Source: Anthoceros angustus (lineage: Eukaryota; Streptophyta; Anthocerotopsida; Anthocerotales; Anthocerotaceae). From it: DNA of 64,000 nucleotides. Below, piece by piece: positions 11,986 to 23,835 of the stretch. Both the position numbers and the translations under genes were made by a program. The notes under the pieces were generated by a model that did no database searches, had not been told where the DNA came from, and saw only the letters and a program-made list of their open reading frames with translations. The stretch lies in assembly GCA_010909165.1 (NCBI GenBank), contig MU008205.1:124001-188000 (forward strand), read 5' to 3'. Each line of letters starts with the position of its first letter. The stretch's first letter is position 1.

Positions 11986-14971
11986 GCAATTTTGGGCGTT
12001 AATTGAGCGCCATAGTTGAGTCCCATTATTGTTGGGCGTTGGCGCCATTATTGGGCGTTAATTGTGCGTCATAGTTGAGCATTGGGCGCCATTATTGGGC
12101 GCCATAGTTGAGCATTGGGCGCCATTATTGCGTTAATTGGCGCCATAGTTGAGCATTGGGCACCATTGTTGGCGCTATTGTTGCGTTATTTGGGCACCAT
12201 TGTATGGCCAGCCATTGTCGGGCATTGGGCACCATTGTTGGGCGTTGGGCGTTGGGCGCCGTTGGGCGTTGGACGCCATTGTTAGGCGTTATTTGGGCGC
12301 CACAGTTGGGCGTTAATTGGGCACCATTATTGTTGTGCGTTGGGCGCCATTGTTGGGTGTTAATTGGGCGCCATAGTTGGGCGTTAATTGGGCGCCATTA
12401 TTGTTGGGCGTTGTGCACCGGCATTGTATGGCAAGCCATTCTCGGGCATTGGGCGCCATTGTATGGCAAGCCATTGTCGGCGTTGCGCCATTGTATAGCA
12501 AGACATTGTCAGGTGCTGGGCGCCATTGTATGGCCGGTCATATTTGTCGGGCGCAAGCACGGCAGCCAGCATTCACTTGAGCTCGTTTCTTCTAGGAGAT
12601 GCTACCTTTTCCTTGCATAGAGAGCCAACAAGGGATGTTTGATGCGAGGAGGCTACTTGCAATTAGTATTGAATAGATTGGGGCACAAGGGTGATTTTGG
12701 GAGCGGTTTTCACTAAAACAGTTGGGGTTAACGTTTCATCTTGGAAGGTTGATTATCTTTGTTTGTCGAAAGGCTAGACAAGCTATAGCTTGGCATAGTT
12801 ACATCTTGCTACCATTGGCAAAAGTACTCAAGGAAATTAGATCAAGTTGACAAAGGCATTTTAAGGTGCACAAATCAATTGGGAGTATGTTCAAAAGGGC
12901 TCATAGTTCGAGTCCGCCTCATCGTATGCTCGTTCGAGTTCCCATATGTTCGGGCTTCACAGGTATTTGAATGAGCGTATATTAGTGAATAGATTGGGGA
13001 TTTAGATTTTGATGGGGAGGTGGTGGTTCCGCCTTTTGTGGGCCATATGAAATTCTAATGCCTTCATATAGTTTGCTAATCGTCTAGTTAGCCTTGGTCG
13101 ATTCTGGATCTGCAGTAGTCACTCGTCTCACCGGTCGAATTTACTGATTAAACTTCTCTAGGGAATTCATGCTCTCATTACATTTCTTACTAACAAGGGA
13201 GCATGTGCCGAAAGCTCAAGGCCGGTCCTTGAATATCTACGGAGATTACTTCAAGGATAAGTATGTCTTTGCATTGTTTCCTTGTCCCGTCTATGTACCC
13301 TTTCCTTTCATAAGGCCATTTCGAGCTCGGGAAAGGATGTTTGCTATGAGGAAGGCTAATATTTGCTTGGGTTTGGTTTGGTTTGGTTTGACTATCTTTG
13401 TCTATCCAAAGAAAATTTGGACAAGTAGGAATAGTCGAGGATGTACATGCTACTATCGTTGGCAAAAGTACGGAGGAAACTAGATCAACACTTTAATGAC
13501 AAAGGCATTACGAATGATGAACTAGAAGTATATATGTTCGATTATAAGGGGCTCATGGTTCGAGTCCGCACCATCGTAAAAATAATTCACACATTATAAG
13601 CAAGCCTTGTATATGTTATAATTAAGACCAAACTCAAACCCCAAGCATTGTATCACATTTTGAAATTTCAAAACCTTCTAACACCGCATACATGACGTAT
13701 CGCTCATTCTCAATTCCTCATCGATGTCGTAAGATGATATCTATCGTAGCTCATTATTGTTGTGCGTTAGGCGCCATTGTTGGGTGTTAATTGGGCGCCA
13801 TTATTGTTGCGCCATTATTGTTGGGCGTTGTGCGGCTGGCAAGCCATTCTCGGGCATTAGGCGCCATTGTAGCCATTGTCGGCGTTAGGCGCCATTGTAT
13901 AGCAAGACATTGTCGGTCTTTGGCGCCATTGTATGGCCGGTCATATTTGTCGGGAAACGCAACGCAGATTCTCTTGCACAATATTGGAGCTCGTTTCTTC
14001 TAGGAGATGCTACCTTTTCCTTGCATAGAGAGCCAACAAGGGATGTTTGATGCGAGGAGGCTACTTGCAATTAGTATTGAATAGATTGGGGCACAAGGGT
14101 GATTTTGGGAGCGGTTTTCACTAAAACAGTTGGGGTTAACGTTTCATCTTGGAAGGTTGATTATCTTTGTTTGTCGAGAGAAAGGCTAGAGCTTGGCATA
14201 GTTATCTTGCTACCATTGGCAAAAGTACTCAAGGAAATTAGATGTTGATGACAAAGGCATTTTAAGGTGCACAAATCAATTGGGAGTATGTTCAAAAGGG
14301 GCTCATAGTTCGAGTCCGCCTCATCGATATCGTTCGAGTTCCCATATGTTCGGGCTTCACAGGTATTTGAATGAGCGTATATTAGTGAATAGATTGGGGA
14401 TTTAGATTTTGATGGGGAGGTGGTGGTTCCGCCTTTTGTGGGCCATATGAAATTCTAATGCCTTCATATAGTTTGCTAATCGTCTAGTTAGCCTTGGTCG
14501 GTCGATCTGCGAGTCACTCGTCTCACCGGTCGAATTTGCCGTGATTAAACTTCTCTAGAATTCATGCTCTCATTACATTTCTTACTAACAAGGGAGCATG
14601 TGCCGAAAGCTCAAGGCCATCCTTGAATATCTACGGATTACTTCAAGGATAAGTATGTCTTTGCATTGTTTCCTTGTCCCACGTCTATGTACCCTTTCCT
14701 TTCATAAGGCCATTTCGAAGCTCGGGAAAGGATGTTTGCTATGAGGAAGGCTAATATTTGCTTGGGTTTGGTTTGGTTTGGTTTGACTATCTTTGTTTCC
14801 AAAGAAAATTTGGACAAGTGGGAATAGTCGAGGATGTACATGCTACTATCGTTGGCAAAAGTACTCAAGGAAATTAGATCAACACTTTAATGACAAAGGC
14901 ATTAGAATGAAATGAACTAGAAGTATATATGTTCGATTATAAGGGGCTCATGGTTCGAGTCCGCACCATCG
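11394..14971 (+). repeat. Five copies of a tRNA-like ~130 bp repeat
   Basis: Copies at about 11394-11523, 12790-12925, 13435-13576, 14190-14326 and 14825-14971. Each starts around TGGCAAAAGTAC, which resembles a pol III A box, and ends with a B-box-like word. The B box is perfect (GGTTCGAGTCC) at 13557-13567 and 14952-14962 and degraded to ATAGTTCGAGTCC or ATAGTACGAGTCC in the others. The A-to-B distance of roughly 95-100 bp is longer than in most tRNA-derived SINEs. Listed as a possible SINE relic. Confidence 0.4.
11985..12560 (+). repeat. GGCGCCATTG satellite, second array
   Basis: Same words as the first array (GGGCGCCATTG, GGGCGTTAATTGG, TATGGCAAGCCATTG) and ends with the same CGGTCATATTTGTCGG stretch as the other arrays. 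A third, shorter block lies at 13750-13945. All three lie inside the putative CACTA element. Confidence 0.8.
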
Positions 14972-15150
14972 TAAAAATAATTCACACATTATAAGCAAGC
15001 CTTGTATATGTTATAATTAAGACCAAACTCAAACCCCAAGCATTGTATCACATTTTGAAATTTCAAAACCTTCTAACACCGCATACATGACGTATCGCTC
15101 ATTCTCAATTCCTCATCGATGTATCGTAAGATGATATCTATCGTAGCTCA
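12326..15150 (+). repeat. 1.4 kb tandem segmental duplication
   Basis: Bases 12326-13750 and 13751-15150 are two copies of the same unit: satellite block, then GAGCTCGTTTCTTCTAGGAG, then a long shared spacer ending in CATTCTCAATTCCTCATCGATG. The copies are almost collinear but differ by many small indels, and the satellite block of the second copy is shorter. A TTTGG pentamer run occurs at 13370-13390 and again in the second copy. No gene is seen in either. Confidence 0.85.
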
Positions 15151-15880
15151 TTCATTTATTGTCCTCATCTTTTTATTGTCATCCTCGTCTTCGCTTTCGT
15201 CCTCATCTTTGCTTTCATCCTCATCTTCCTTGTCATCCTCGTCTTTGCTTTCATCCTCATCTTCCTTGTCATCCTCATCTTTTCTTTCATCCTCATCTTT
15301 GCTTTCATCCTCATCTTCCTTATCATCCTCATCTTTACTTTCCTCTTCATCTTCCCTTTCGTCCACATCTTCCTCTTCTTCCTTGTTGTCCTCATCTTCC
15401 TCTTCTTCCTTGTTGGCGTCCTCGTCTTGATTCCATGTCCTTCTCATTTTCGCTACCCTCCTCATCTTCCGTAGTCTCTTCATCGATATCCTCTCTACGC
15501 ATCCTCGTCTTCCTCATCATCCGCATCTTCCTTGTCATCCTCATCATCACTATCACCATCATCTTCCCACATCGTCTTCATCTTCCATGTCATCTTCATC
15601 TTCGACTACATGTCTTTCATCAATATCCTCATCTTCTATATCGTCTTCGATTACATGTCTTCCATCAATATCTTCATCTTCCATGTCATCTTCAACAACG
15701 TATATTCCATCGATATCCTCATCTTCCATTTCATCGTTATCTTCCACTACATATCTAGTTCCATCGATATGCTCATGATCATCTTCCACTTCGTGTCTTC
15801 TATCGATATCCTCGTCTTCCATGTCATCCTTGTATTCCAGCACTTCATGGACATGTCTTCCATCAAAATCGTCACATTCT
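15150..15880 (-). repeat. Acidic low-complexity region after the transposase
   Basis: On the minus strand this reads as runs of Asp, Glu and Lys (units such as DEDESKDEDDKE at 15165-15400 and EDEDIDGRHVVEDD at 15590-15860, the latter repeating every 45-60 bases). It lies directly downstream of the DUF4216 part of the transposase. It may be an expanded acidic tail, or a CTTCATC-type microsatellite that happens to be open. The mirror frames are Ser- or His/Pro-rich and are shadows. Confidence 0.6.
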
Positions 15881-15881
15881 A

Positions 15882-18716
15882 CTACACGTCTTCCACGGCG
15901 GTTGTACCAACTACAAGTTTCCAAGATTTTTGGGTATTTTGCATAAAAGCTCGCTCCAATTTCGGAGATACCATAACGAATGGTTCGTCTTTCAGCTTTT
16001 CTTGAGATAACGTTTTGTTTGGATTCAACATGACCATACCGGTGGAGTCATCTCTTTTCTCTCTGTCCTATCCTCATTCCGGTGTGGAACCACTTTACCT
16101 TGAGCACATTTATATTTGTAGTAACTCCAAAATCAACTTCATAAATCCTCTCCTTTGTTCCAACATACACTGCAATGGGTTCAGGTCACCTGTTTTCAAT
16201 ACATAGAAATGTATATAGTTGTGTTATGATGCTATCACAAGTTTGTTTCCAGCATCAAGATCCGGTCAATATGATGTCCATATGCCCACATCATGCTATA
16301 AGAACGCAGATTCAAATGGCCCTCTTACAAGTGCAACCACCTCCTTTCCATATATTTCTAATGCGTTCCCCTTTTAGATCACTTCCACCTCATCGATTAA
16401 CCACTCCACAAAGGCGATCTTGATTTCATTGTCATCATATACTTCTTTCCATTGCTTAGTCCACTCAGTTCTCTAATATCACTTTCCTCACTTGACTCCT
16501 TTCCACATCTGACAGATGCTTTGTCTTTCCATATCCTTGTAACAACTCCCCACTTTGAGTAACATCTTCTTTCATTGTCCAAATCCGTGGAGCTGCATTA
16601 TGGATATTTCCAAAGAATTCTGAAGAGTAAAACATTGTCTCTTGTGCTAGATATCCTAAAGCCATGCTTCCTTCCGGTCGAGCTTTTTGTCGTACAAGGT
16701 TCTTTAGCACTTTCATATGTCGTTCAAGAAAATACATCCAACGATAGCGTGTGGGCCCACATAATTCAACCTCCTGCACCAGATGAATAACAGCATGGAC
16801 CTGGCTTGTCAGAAATGTTGTAGGAAACTCTCTCTCAAAATGCACATCACCTCCAATTTTGACCTTCATAGCGAATCTCATCCTTCACAATTTCTTTTGC
16901 GGTAAGCCAACGCATTAGTTCTGCGAGATCACATATAGCCTTATGCACATGTGGATGTATCAACCCTCTCAAGGCAATTGGCCATATGTCACATAACAAA
17001 TGATGATGATCATGGGACTTGAGCTGAAATTGTCTCGTGTCCCTTTCTTAAAACAACGTTTCAAGTTGGACCCATACCAGTGGGCATACGGATGTTGCAA
17101 ACCCTTCTCTTCAATTTCTCCAATGCTTTAGGATAAGAATAGTTAGTGCCATGTCCAAGAACCCAAGGTGCTGGAGTCGATATGCACACGTTCCCGCGTT
17201 TCCTTCATCAAGCATCATCTTGTCTCTCTTCCTTTTCCTTGATTGCCTAGGCCTAGGCCCATACTTGGCTTGGGCTTGGCCATGCCATGGCCCTAGCCCT
17301 AGCCCTACCCTTGGGCTTGGGTTTAGGTTGGGGCATCCTTGGGCCACCATTCGCTTGGTATTTGATAGTTCGAGATCTCTCACTGCAAGGGTTTCAAACT
17401 CCCCACAAATGTGCCTCATAATTTGTTCACTAACGTTCTTTCCAATGTGCATGATATCAAAAATTGAAGGTTCATTGCATTGACACCCCAATGGGCTACA
17501 AAGTTCTAAAAGCCTTATAATATATTTGAAGGATAAAAACTCTCTCTTCGATAAGCATGTCTGCTTAGGTTCTCTTCGCTCGGAAGAACACTTGCAACGA
17601 CGTCCATCAAATGTGTCCTTCTCTTCCACTCTAAACTTGTTCCTCGCAAGTGCATTCTAGAATTTTTATCATCGTCATTTTTTAGTGTGTGGTGATCTGC
17701 GTGCTTCAAGTTTATCCCAACATTTTGGACATGCCCGCTTCCCTTTGGTTTGAAGCTTTGAAGTGAGTATATCACGGGTAGTGCATAGTCCACATCAATA
17801 AGGCTTTTAATCTAAATTGTTTTTGAGCATTCCCATCTCCGAGAAATATCGTCCACTATTATGCCTTCTTCCCACAATATCTTCAACTCTTCAATAAGCG
17901 GTCGAAATAAATGTCGCATTTTTCACTTGCTTCGGACCAGAATAATCATTGATAATAATATATGTCCATTGTATGGACATCCATGGAAACAAGTTATAAT
18001 TGACAAGTAGCCAAATGGAATATTGAGAACTCGTGTCCAAAGCGGGTTAATCCCATCGGTAGCCAAATCGAATATTGCGGCGTCTCCATAGCAAACTGAA
18101 ATGTTTGGTCCACATATTCCCACGCTTGGGCATCGATGGTATTCGCATGATCCCATCACTAGACTTAAATGTTGCATGCCAAGACATCATACTAGCTAGC
18201 TTCTTGCACCTAAACATTTGCTTCAACCTAGGAATTAATGGAAATAACGCAACACCTTCACGGTATTTTTTGCCCTTTGTATCCGTTCTATCTATTTGCC
18301 CCACACTTGCAGACATTAGCGGGGCTGTAGCTCGCCATGAAATAATAGGAGTCATTTGGACAAGCATGTATAGATTTATAAGACAGCCAAATCCTTCAAT
18401 AGTTTTCTTATCTCGGCTCTATTCTTGGGCAACTTGTTGTCGTAAGTCCTAAGCTCCTATTAATTCCAACATAGTATTCAGATGCATCCGACAACAATGC
18501 CTCCTCACGGCGTTAAGCAATAATAAGGTAAATGAGCAAATTTGTTTTGGCTCCGGTCCATAAAGATGTGGTTGCATGCATTCTCTTCAATTCCTTAGGC
18601 AAAGAATTTACCTCTTCCTCGGTCAAATCGGCAATACCTACTCCACCAAGTGCCTCCACCATCTCTATAGCCACTTGTTCATGAGGGTGAATGTATTCGT
18701 TTTCTTCCTCATGCAT
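15882..18716 (-). pseudogene. En/Spm TNP2 transposase, broken (copy A)
   Basis: Minus-strand pieces in order. A glutamate-rich N-terminal piece lies at 18716-18513. Transposase_21-type pieces follow at 18367-17923 (containing LATDGINP and a segment like the family's PWLCM..FMLSLLIPGPK region) and at 17793-17111 (TFDGRR, then SIFDIMHIGKNVSEQIM). A DUF4218 domain lies at 16881-16465 (LVQEVELCGPTRYRWMYFLE, then RPEGSMALGYLAQE). DUF4216 lies at about 16140-15882 (IYEVDFGV..VLKVKWFH, then KDEPFVMVSPKLERAFMQ, stop at 15882). This is the standard TNP2 domain order. Several frameshifts separate the pieces, so it is probably non-functional unless the indels are sequencing errors. Confidence 0.85.
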
Positions 18717-18781
18717 GGATTCACCATGAATTTTTTCCCCTTCAACCTAGAATTTTTGAGCAAACATACATAACATGTTAT

Positions 18782-18812
18782 GAAAATAAAATAAAATAAA
18801 ATAAAATAAAAT
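18782..18812 (+). repeat. AAAAT microsatellite (copy A)
   Basis: About six units of AAAAT/ATAAA. The matching position in the duplicate copy holds about twice as many. Confidence 0.95.
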
Positions 18813-19336
18813 ATACAATACTTTATTATAGGCTAGCTTGACCATGATCTCTAAAGGATATCAATCACCTAGATAAACTATGTTCAAACTTCAAACACAG
18901 TAAGGAAAAACTAATATTCACATCATTAGACATGTCATGCAAATACTACTCTAAATCTACATCCTCTTTCATCAACTTTGCCTTCATCTTTTCCCATTCC
19001 CTTTTGCATATTCTGCGGTATCTACATACTCCTCGCATCCGCACTTGTCTTCATGCATTAACTTTGCCTTCATCTTCTTCCACTCTCTTGCACATACTCT
19101 TTAGTATGTGCATACTCTAACCCTCCCACCTATTGGTTTGAATGTTTTTTGTTTTCTTATGTTTTGTGTGATGGAGTGCTTAGGAAATGTCAAGGCAAGG
19201 CCTTTTATACTAAAAATGGTCCTTGGCCCATGACAATATTACTTTTACAAATAATTAGTCCTTGGGCCTCGAACACCTTGAATATCGAGCCAGCTAGAAG
19301 GTCCTTGGACCTTGGGATTTTAGGAATAAAAATTGT

Positions 19337-20030
19337 CTATATAAGGTGGGGATCCTTCATTCGGCAGGGCCCGGAACAAGTGGAGGCAGCGGCACCTAGA
19401 AGTTCGGGAAGCTAGCGGAGAGGTATAAGCGGAGAGAGGTGAGGCTAGGGCCGGGGTCAAGGAGGCAAAGCGAAGAAGGGTGAGCAACGGCCACGATGCT
19501 GAAACACCGTTGGGAAGCCACCACGGTGGTGGCACCACGTCGCAGCACCACGGTGGTGGAGCCGGCCATCGTCGCGGAAGAAGGACCCAAGGTGGGGAAG
19601 CCACCGTCGAGGCCAGGGGAGGATGCAACTCCCTCGAGTTCGAGCGGCCCGGGATTGTCCACGAGGCCGGGCATACCCTTCACAGGTTGTGCTCGAAATG
19701 AGCAAGGAGGCTAGAGCATGGGCGAAGGAGCGCAGTTTGCTGTCAGCGATGAGGAGCGAGAAGCGTGCGGGGCGAGCAGACGGGCGCCTCTAGGAGGAGT
19801 GAAGGGACCTCGGATAGCGTGAGGTGGAGATATTAAGGGAGGATCTTTGGATCGGGCGTGGTAGGAGGCGGGGAACACCCATGGGCCGCGGGGCTAGGCG
19901 GCCAGTGAGGCGCTGATTTTAGAGGAGGCATCATAGGTCGAGGCTTTCACTTGGATTAGAGGATAAGGTGCTAGGAAGCTTGTGAATTTGTAGATACCAA
20001 TTGGTAGGCGCGGGGGTTAGCCATCTTTAA
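19337..20030 (+). other. GC-rich region with TATA box and CCACCACGGTGGTGG palindromes (copy A)
   Basis: CTATATAAGG at 19337-19346 is a good plus-strand TATA box. Downstream the base composition becomes GC-rich and includes CCACCACGGTGGTGG near 19517 and CACCACGGTGGTGG near 19547. The matching part of copy B (22553-23240) keeps the TATA box and both palindromes. Open frames across it (for example 19480-19701 plus) are not conserved between copies. It could be the promoter side of the CACTA element or a second small gene; I cannot decide. Confidence 0.35.
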
Positions 20031-20198
20031 ACCTGCACATGTGGATGTATCAACCCTCTCAAGGCAATTGGCCATATGTCACATAACAAATGATGATGAT
20101 CATGGGACTTGAGGTGATTGTCTCTGTCCCTTTCTTAAAACAACGTTTCAAGTTGGACCCATACCCAGTGGGCATACGGATGTTGCAAACCCTTCTCT

Positions 20199-21913
20199 TC
20201 AATTTCTCCAATGCTTTAGGATAAGAATAGTTAGTGCCATGTCCAAGAACCCAAGGTCTTTGGAGTCCGTATATGCGTTCGTTTCCTTCATCAATGCATC
20301 ATCTTGTCCTCTCTTCCTTTTCCTTGATTGCCTAGGCCCATACTTGGCTTGGGCTTGGCATATATTATGGCCTAGCCTAGCCCTACCCTTGGGCTTGGGT
20401 TTAGGTTGGGGCCGTCCTTGGGCCACCATTCTGCTTGGTATTTGATAGTTCGAGATCTCTCGACTACAAGGGTTTCAAACTCCCCACAAATGTGCCTCAT
20501 AATTTGTTCACTAACGTTCTTTCCAATGTGCATGATATCAAACAAGTGTCTAATTAGCAACACAGCCATCATATGCATATTGATGATAATTGTAAGCATT
20601 CAAACTACAAAGTTCTAAAAGCATAATCATTTTATAATATATTAAAGTGAAGGATAAAAACGGGATCGACACCTACCTCCCAATATGGAAGCTCCCAAAA
20701 TTGAAGGTTCATTGCTTGTGACACCCCAAGGCCTAACGATGCCTTAGTTGCGGTTTTCCGTAAAAACTCTCTCTTACGATATCATGGGTTCATCGCTCGG
20801 AAGAACACTTTGCGTCCATCAAATGTGTCCTTCTCTTCCACTCTAAACTGTGTTCCTCGGCAAGTGCATTCTAGAATTTTTATCATCGTCATTTTTTAGT
20901 GTGTGGTGATCTGCGTCAAGTTTATCCCAACATTTTGGACATGCCCGCTTCCCTTTGGTTTGAAGCTTTGAAGTGACCGTATATCACGGTAGTAGTGGTA
21001 GTCCACATCAATAAGGCTTTTAATCTAAATTGTTTTGAGCATTCCCATCTCCAGAAATATCGTCCACTATTATGCCTTCTTCCCACAATATCTTCAACTC
21101 TTCAATAAGCGGTCGGAAATAAATGTGCATTTTTCACTTGCTTGGACCAGAATAATCATTGATAATAATATATGTCCATTGCGTATGGACATCCATGGAA
21201 GTTATAATTGACAAGTAGCCAAATGGAATATTGAGAACTCGTGTCCAAACGGGTTAATCCCATCGTGCAAGCCCAAATCGAATATTGCGTCTCCATAGCA
21301 AACTCGAAATGTTTGGTCCACATATTCCCACGCTGATGGTATTCGCATGATCCCATCACTAGACTTAAATGTTGCATGCCAAGACATCATACTAGCTAGC
21401 TTCTTGCACCTAAACATTTGCTTCAACCTAGGAATTAATGGGAAATAACGCAACACCTTCACGGTATTTTTTGCCCTTTGTATCCGTTCGTATCTATTTG
21501 CCCCACACTTGCAGCACATTAGCTAGCCATGAAAATAATAGGATCATTTGGACAAGCATGTATAGATTTATAAGAGAGCCAAATCCTTCAATAGTTTTCT
21601 TATCTCGGCTCTATTCTTGGGCAACTTGTTGTCATGAGAGTCCTAAGCTCCTATTAATTCCAACATAGTATTCACGGATGCATCCGACCAACAATGCCTC
21701 CTCGGGCGTTAAGCAATAATAAGGTAAATGACAGCAAATTTGTTTTGGCTCCGGTCCATAAAGATGTGGTTGCGTATGCATTCTCTTCAATTCCTTAGGC
21801 AAAGAATTTACCTCTTCCTCATCAAGTCGGCAATACACTCCACCAAGTGCCTCCACCATCTCTATAGCCACTTGTTCATGAGGGTGAATGTATTCGTTTT
21901 CTTCCTCATGCAT
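20199..21913 (-). pseudogene. TNP2 transposase N-terminal half (copy B)
   Basis: Duplicate of the first part of copy A: N-terminal glutamate-rich piece at 21913-21632, middle pieces at 21519-21156, and the FDIMHIGKNVSEQIM piece at about 20540-20490. Compared with copy A it carries an extra insertion near 20560-20760. No DUF4218 or DUF4216 follows; the copy stops where copy A's upstream region begins. It cannot encode a complete transposase. Confidence 0.75.
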
Positions 21914-21978
21914 GGATTCACCATGAATTTTTCCCCTTCAACCTAGAATTTTTGAGCAAACATACATAACATGTTATG

Positions 21979-22034
21979 AAAATAAAATAAAATAAAATAA
22001 AATAAAATAAAATAAAATAAAATAAAATAAAATA
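21979..22034 (+). repeat. AAAAT microsatellite (copy B, expanded)
   Basis: About eleven units of the same pentamer at the paralogous position of the duplicated segment, so its length changed after the duplication. Confidence 0.95.
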
Positions 22035-22552
22035 ATACTTTATTATAGGCTAGCTTGACCATGATCTCTAAAGGATATCAATCACCTAGATAAACTATGT
22101 TCAAACTTCAAACACGGAAGGAAAAACTAATATTCACATCATTCACATGTCATGCAAATACTACTCTAAATCTACATCCTCTTTCATCAACTTTGCCTTC
22201 ATCTTTTCCCATTCCTTTTGCATATTCGGTATCTACATACTCCTCGCATCCGCACTTGTCTTCATGCATTAACTTTGCCTTCATCTTCTTCCACTCTCTT
22301 TGCACATACTCTTTAGTATGTGCCACATGTACACTAACCCTCCCACGACTATTGGTTTGAATGTTTTTTGTTTTCTTATGTTTTGTGTGATGGAGTGCTT
22401 AGGAAATGTCCGAGGCAAGGCCTTTTATACTAAAAATGGTCCTTGGCCCATGACAATATTACTTTTACAAATAATTAGTCCTTGGGCCTCGAACACCTTG
22501 AATATCCCGCTAGAAGGTCCTTGGACCTTGGGATTTTAGGAATAAAAATTGT

Positions 22553-23240
22553 CTATATAAGGTGGGGATCCTTCATTCCAGGGGCCCAAGAGTGGAGAGC
22601 TGCACCTCTGGAGAAGTTCAGAAGCTAGCGGAGAGGTATAAGCGGAGAGAGGTGAGGCTAGGGCCGGTCAAGGGAGGCGAGGCAAACAAGAAGGTGAAAC
22701 AGCCACATCGACCACCGTTGGGGAACACCACGGTGGTGGAGCGCCACCGTCATGAGCCCACCACGGTGGTGGAGCCGCCATCGTCGCGGAAGAAGGACCC
22801 AAGGTGGGGAAGCCACCGTCCCTGTGGGAGGATGCAACTCCCTCGATTCGAGCGGCCACGGATTGTCCGGGAGCCGGGCATACCCTTCCCTTGTGCTCGA
22901 GGAAATGAGCAAGGAGGCTAGAGCATGGGAGGAAGGCGCATTTTGGCTGTCCATGATGAGGAGCGAGGAAAGCGTGCAGGCGATGGGCAGAGCCTCCTAG
23001 GAGGAGTGAAGGGACCTCGGATAGCGGGAGTGAGGTGGAGATATTAAGGAGGATCTTGGATCGGGCGTGGTAGGAGGCGAGGGAACACCCATGGGCAGGG
23101 CTAGGCGGCCCAGGCGCATTTTAGAGGAGGCGGCATCATGGTCGAGGCTTTCACTTGGATTAGAGGATAAGGTGCTAGGAAGCTTGTGAATAGATACCGA
23201 ATTGGTAGGCGCGCTTGTGGTAAGTTAGCCATCTTTAAAC
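22553..23240 (+). other. GC-rich region with TATA box and palindromes (copy B)
   Basis: Copy B equivalent of the region at 19337-20030, with CTATATAAGG at about 22553 and CACCACGGTGGTGG twice near 22727-22770. An open frame of about 119 codons begins near 22562 but does not match copy A's frames. Confidence 0.35.
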
Positions 23241-23635
23241 CTTTGGAGGTAGGTTAGCCATCTTTAGACCTTGGGAAAGTGAGCTATGGCGCTGACGGAT
23301 GTATAAGAGACCCTTGAGTGTCTCTCTTAGACAATTTCGGTGTGAGCTCCGTGTGTCGAATTTGTGCGCGTGGTTGGTTGGAGACATCCGATCGATGATG
23401 GGCGATTGATTGTCTTGTCCTCTCGTCACAAGAGGGCGGGAGATCCTGGATGGTCGAGAGTGACCAAGCTCGCGTCTGGGGTGACTAGTGGTGAAGGGTG
23501 CTCAATGCATGCAGGAGGAAATTCCCGAGGGGGAGGTGAGATCGCGGGTGTCGAATCGCTGTGGAGCCGACCATTTGTTTTCCTTTCCCAACCCATCTAA
23601 CAGTTGTGTCTAATCCCAAGTGCAGCCCAAGGAGG

Positions 23636-23835
23636 GTGTGTGGCCCAAGAGTGCATGTGGCGAGGAGGTCTGTGTGGCCCAAGGAGGGGTCATGTGGCCC
23701 AAGAGAGTGTGTGTGGCTGGAGGGTGTGTGGCCCAAGAGAGGTCTGTGGCGAGGAGAGTCTGTGTGGCCCAAGGAGGGTCTGTGTGGCCCAAGAGTCATG
23801 TGGCTGGAGGGTCGGCCCAGAGAGTGCATGAGAGG
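23636..23835 (+). repeat. Minisatellite with GTGTGGCCCAAGAG units
   Basis: About eight irregular units of 18-27 bp built from GTGTGGCCCAAGAG(A/G)GG and GTGTGGCTGGAGG. Long frames across it on both strands, including a 276-codon minus-strand one (24315-23485), owe their length to the repeat. Confidence 0.8.

Larger units (their letters stand above)
16944..23245 (-). repeat. 3.1 kb segmental duplication of transposase 5' half
   Basis: Bases about 16944-20032 and 20033-23245 are two collinear copies (both begin CATGTGGATGTATCAACC and end around TAGCCATCTTTAAACC). Read on the minus strand, each holds a GC-rich upstream region and the N-terminal and middle parts of TNP2. The second copy lacks DUF4218 and DUF4216. 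Many 1-10 base indels separate the copies, mostly next to CG, CAG or CTG. Confidence 0.9.

Noticed and set aside
13368-13392. TTTGG run as telomere-type repeat
   Set aside because: Only four or five pentamers, present in both copies of an interior duplication; not a plant telomere motif.
15119-15430. Ser-rich plus-strand protein
   Set aside because: Complement of the acidic repeat that follows the transposase; a microsatellite shadow.
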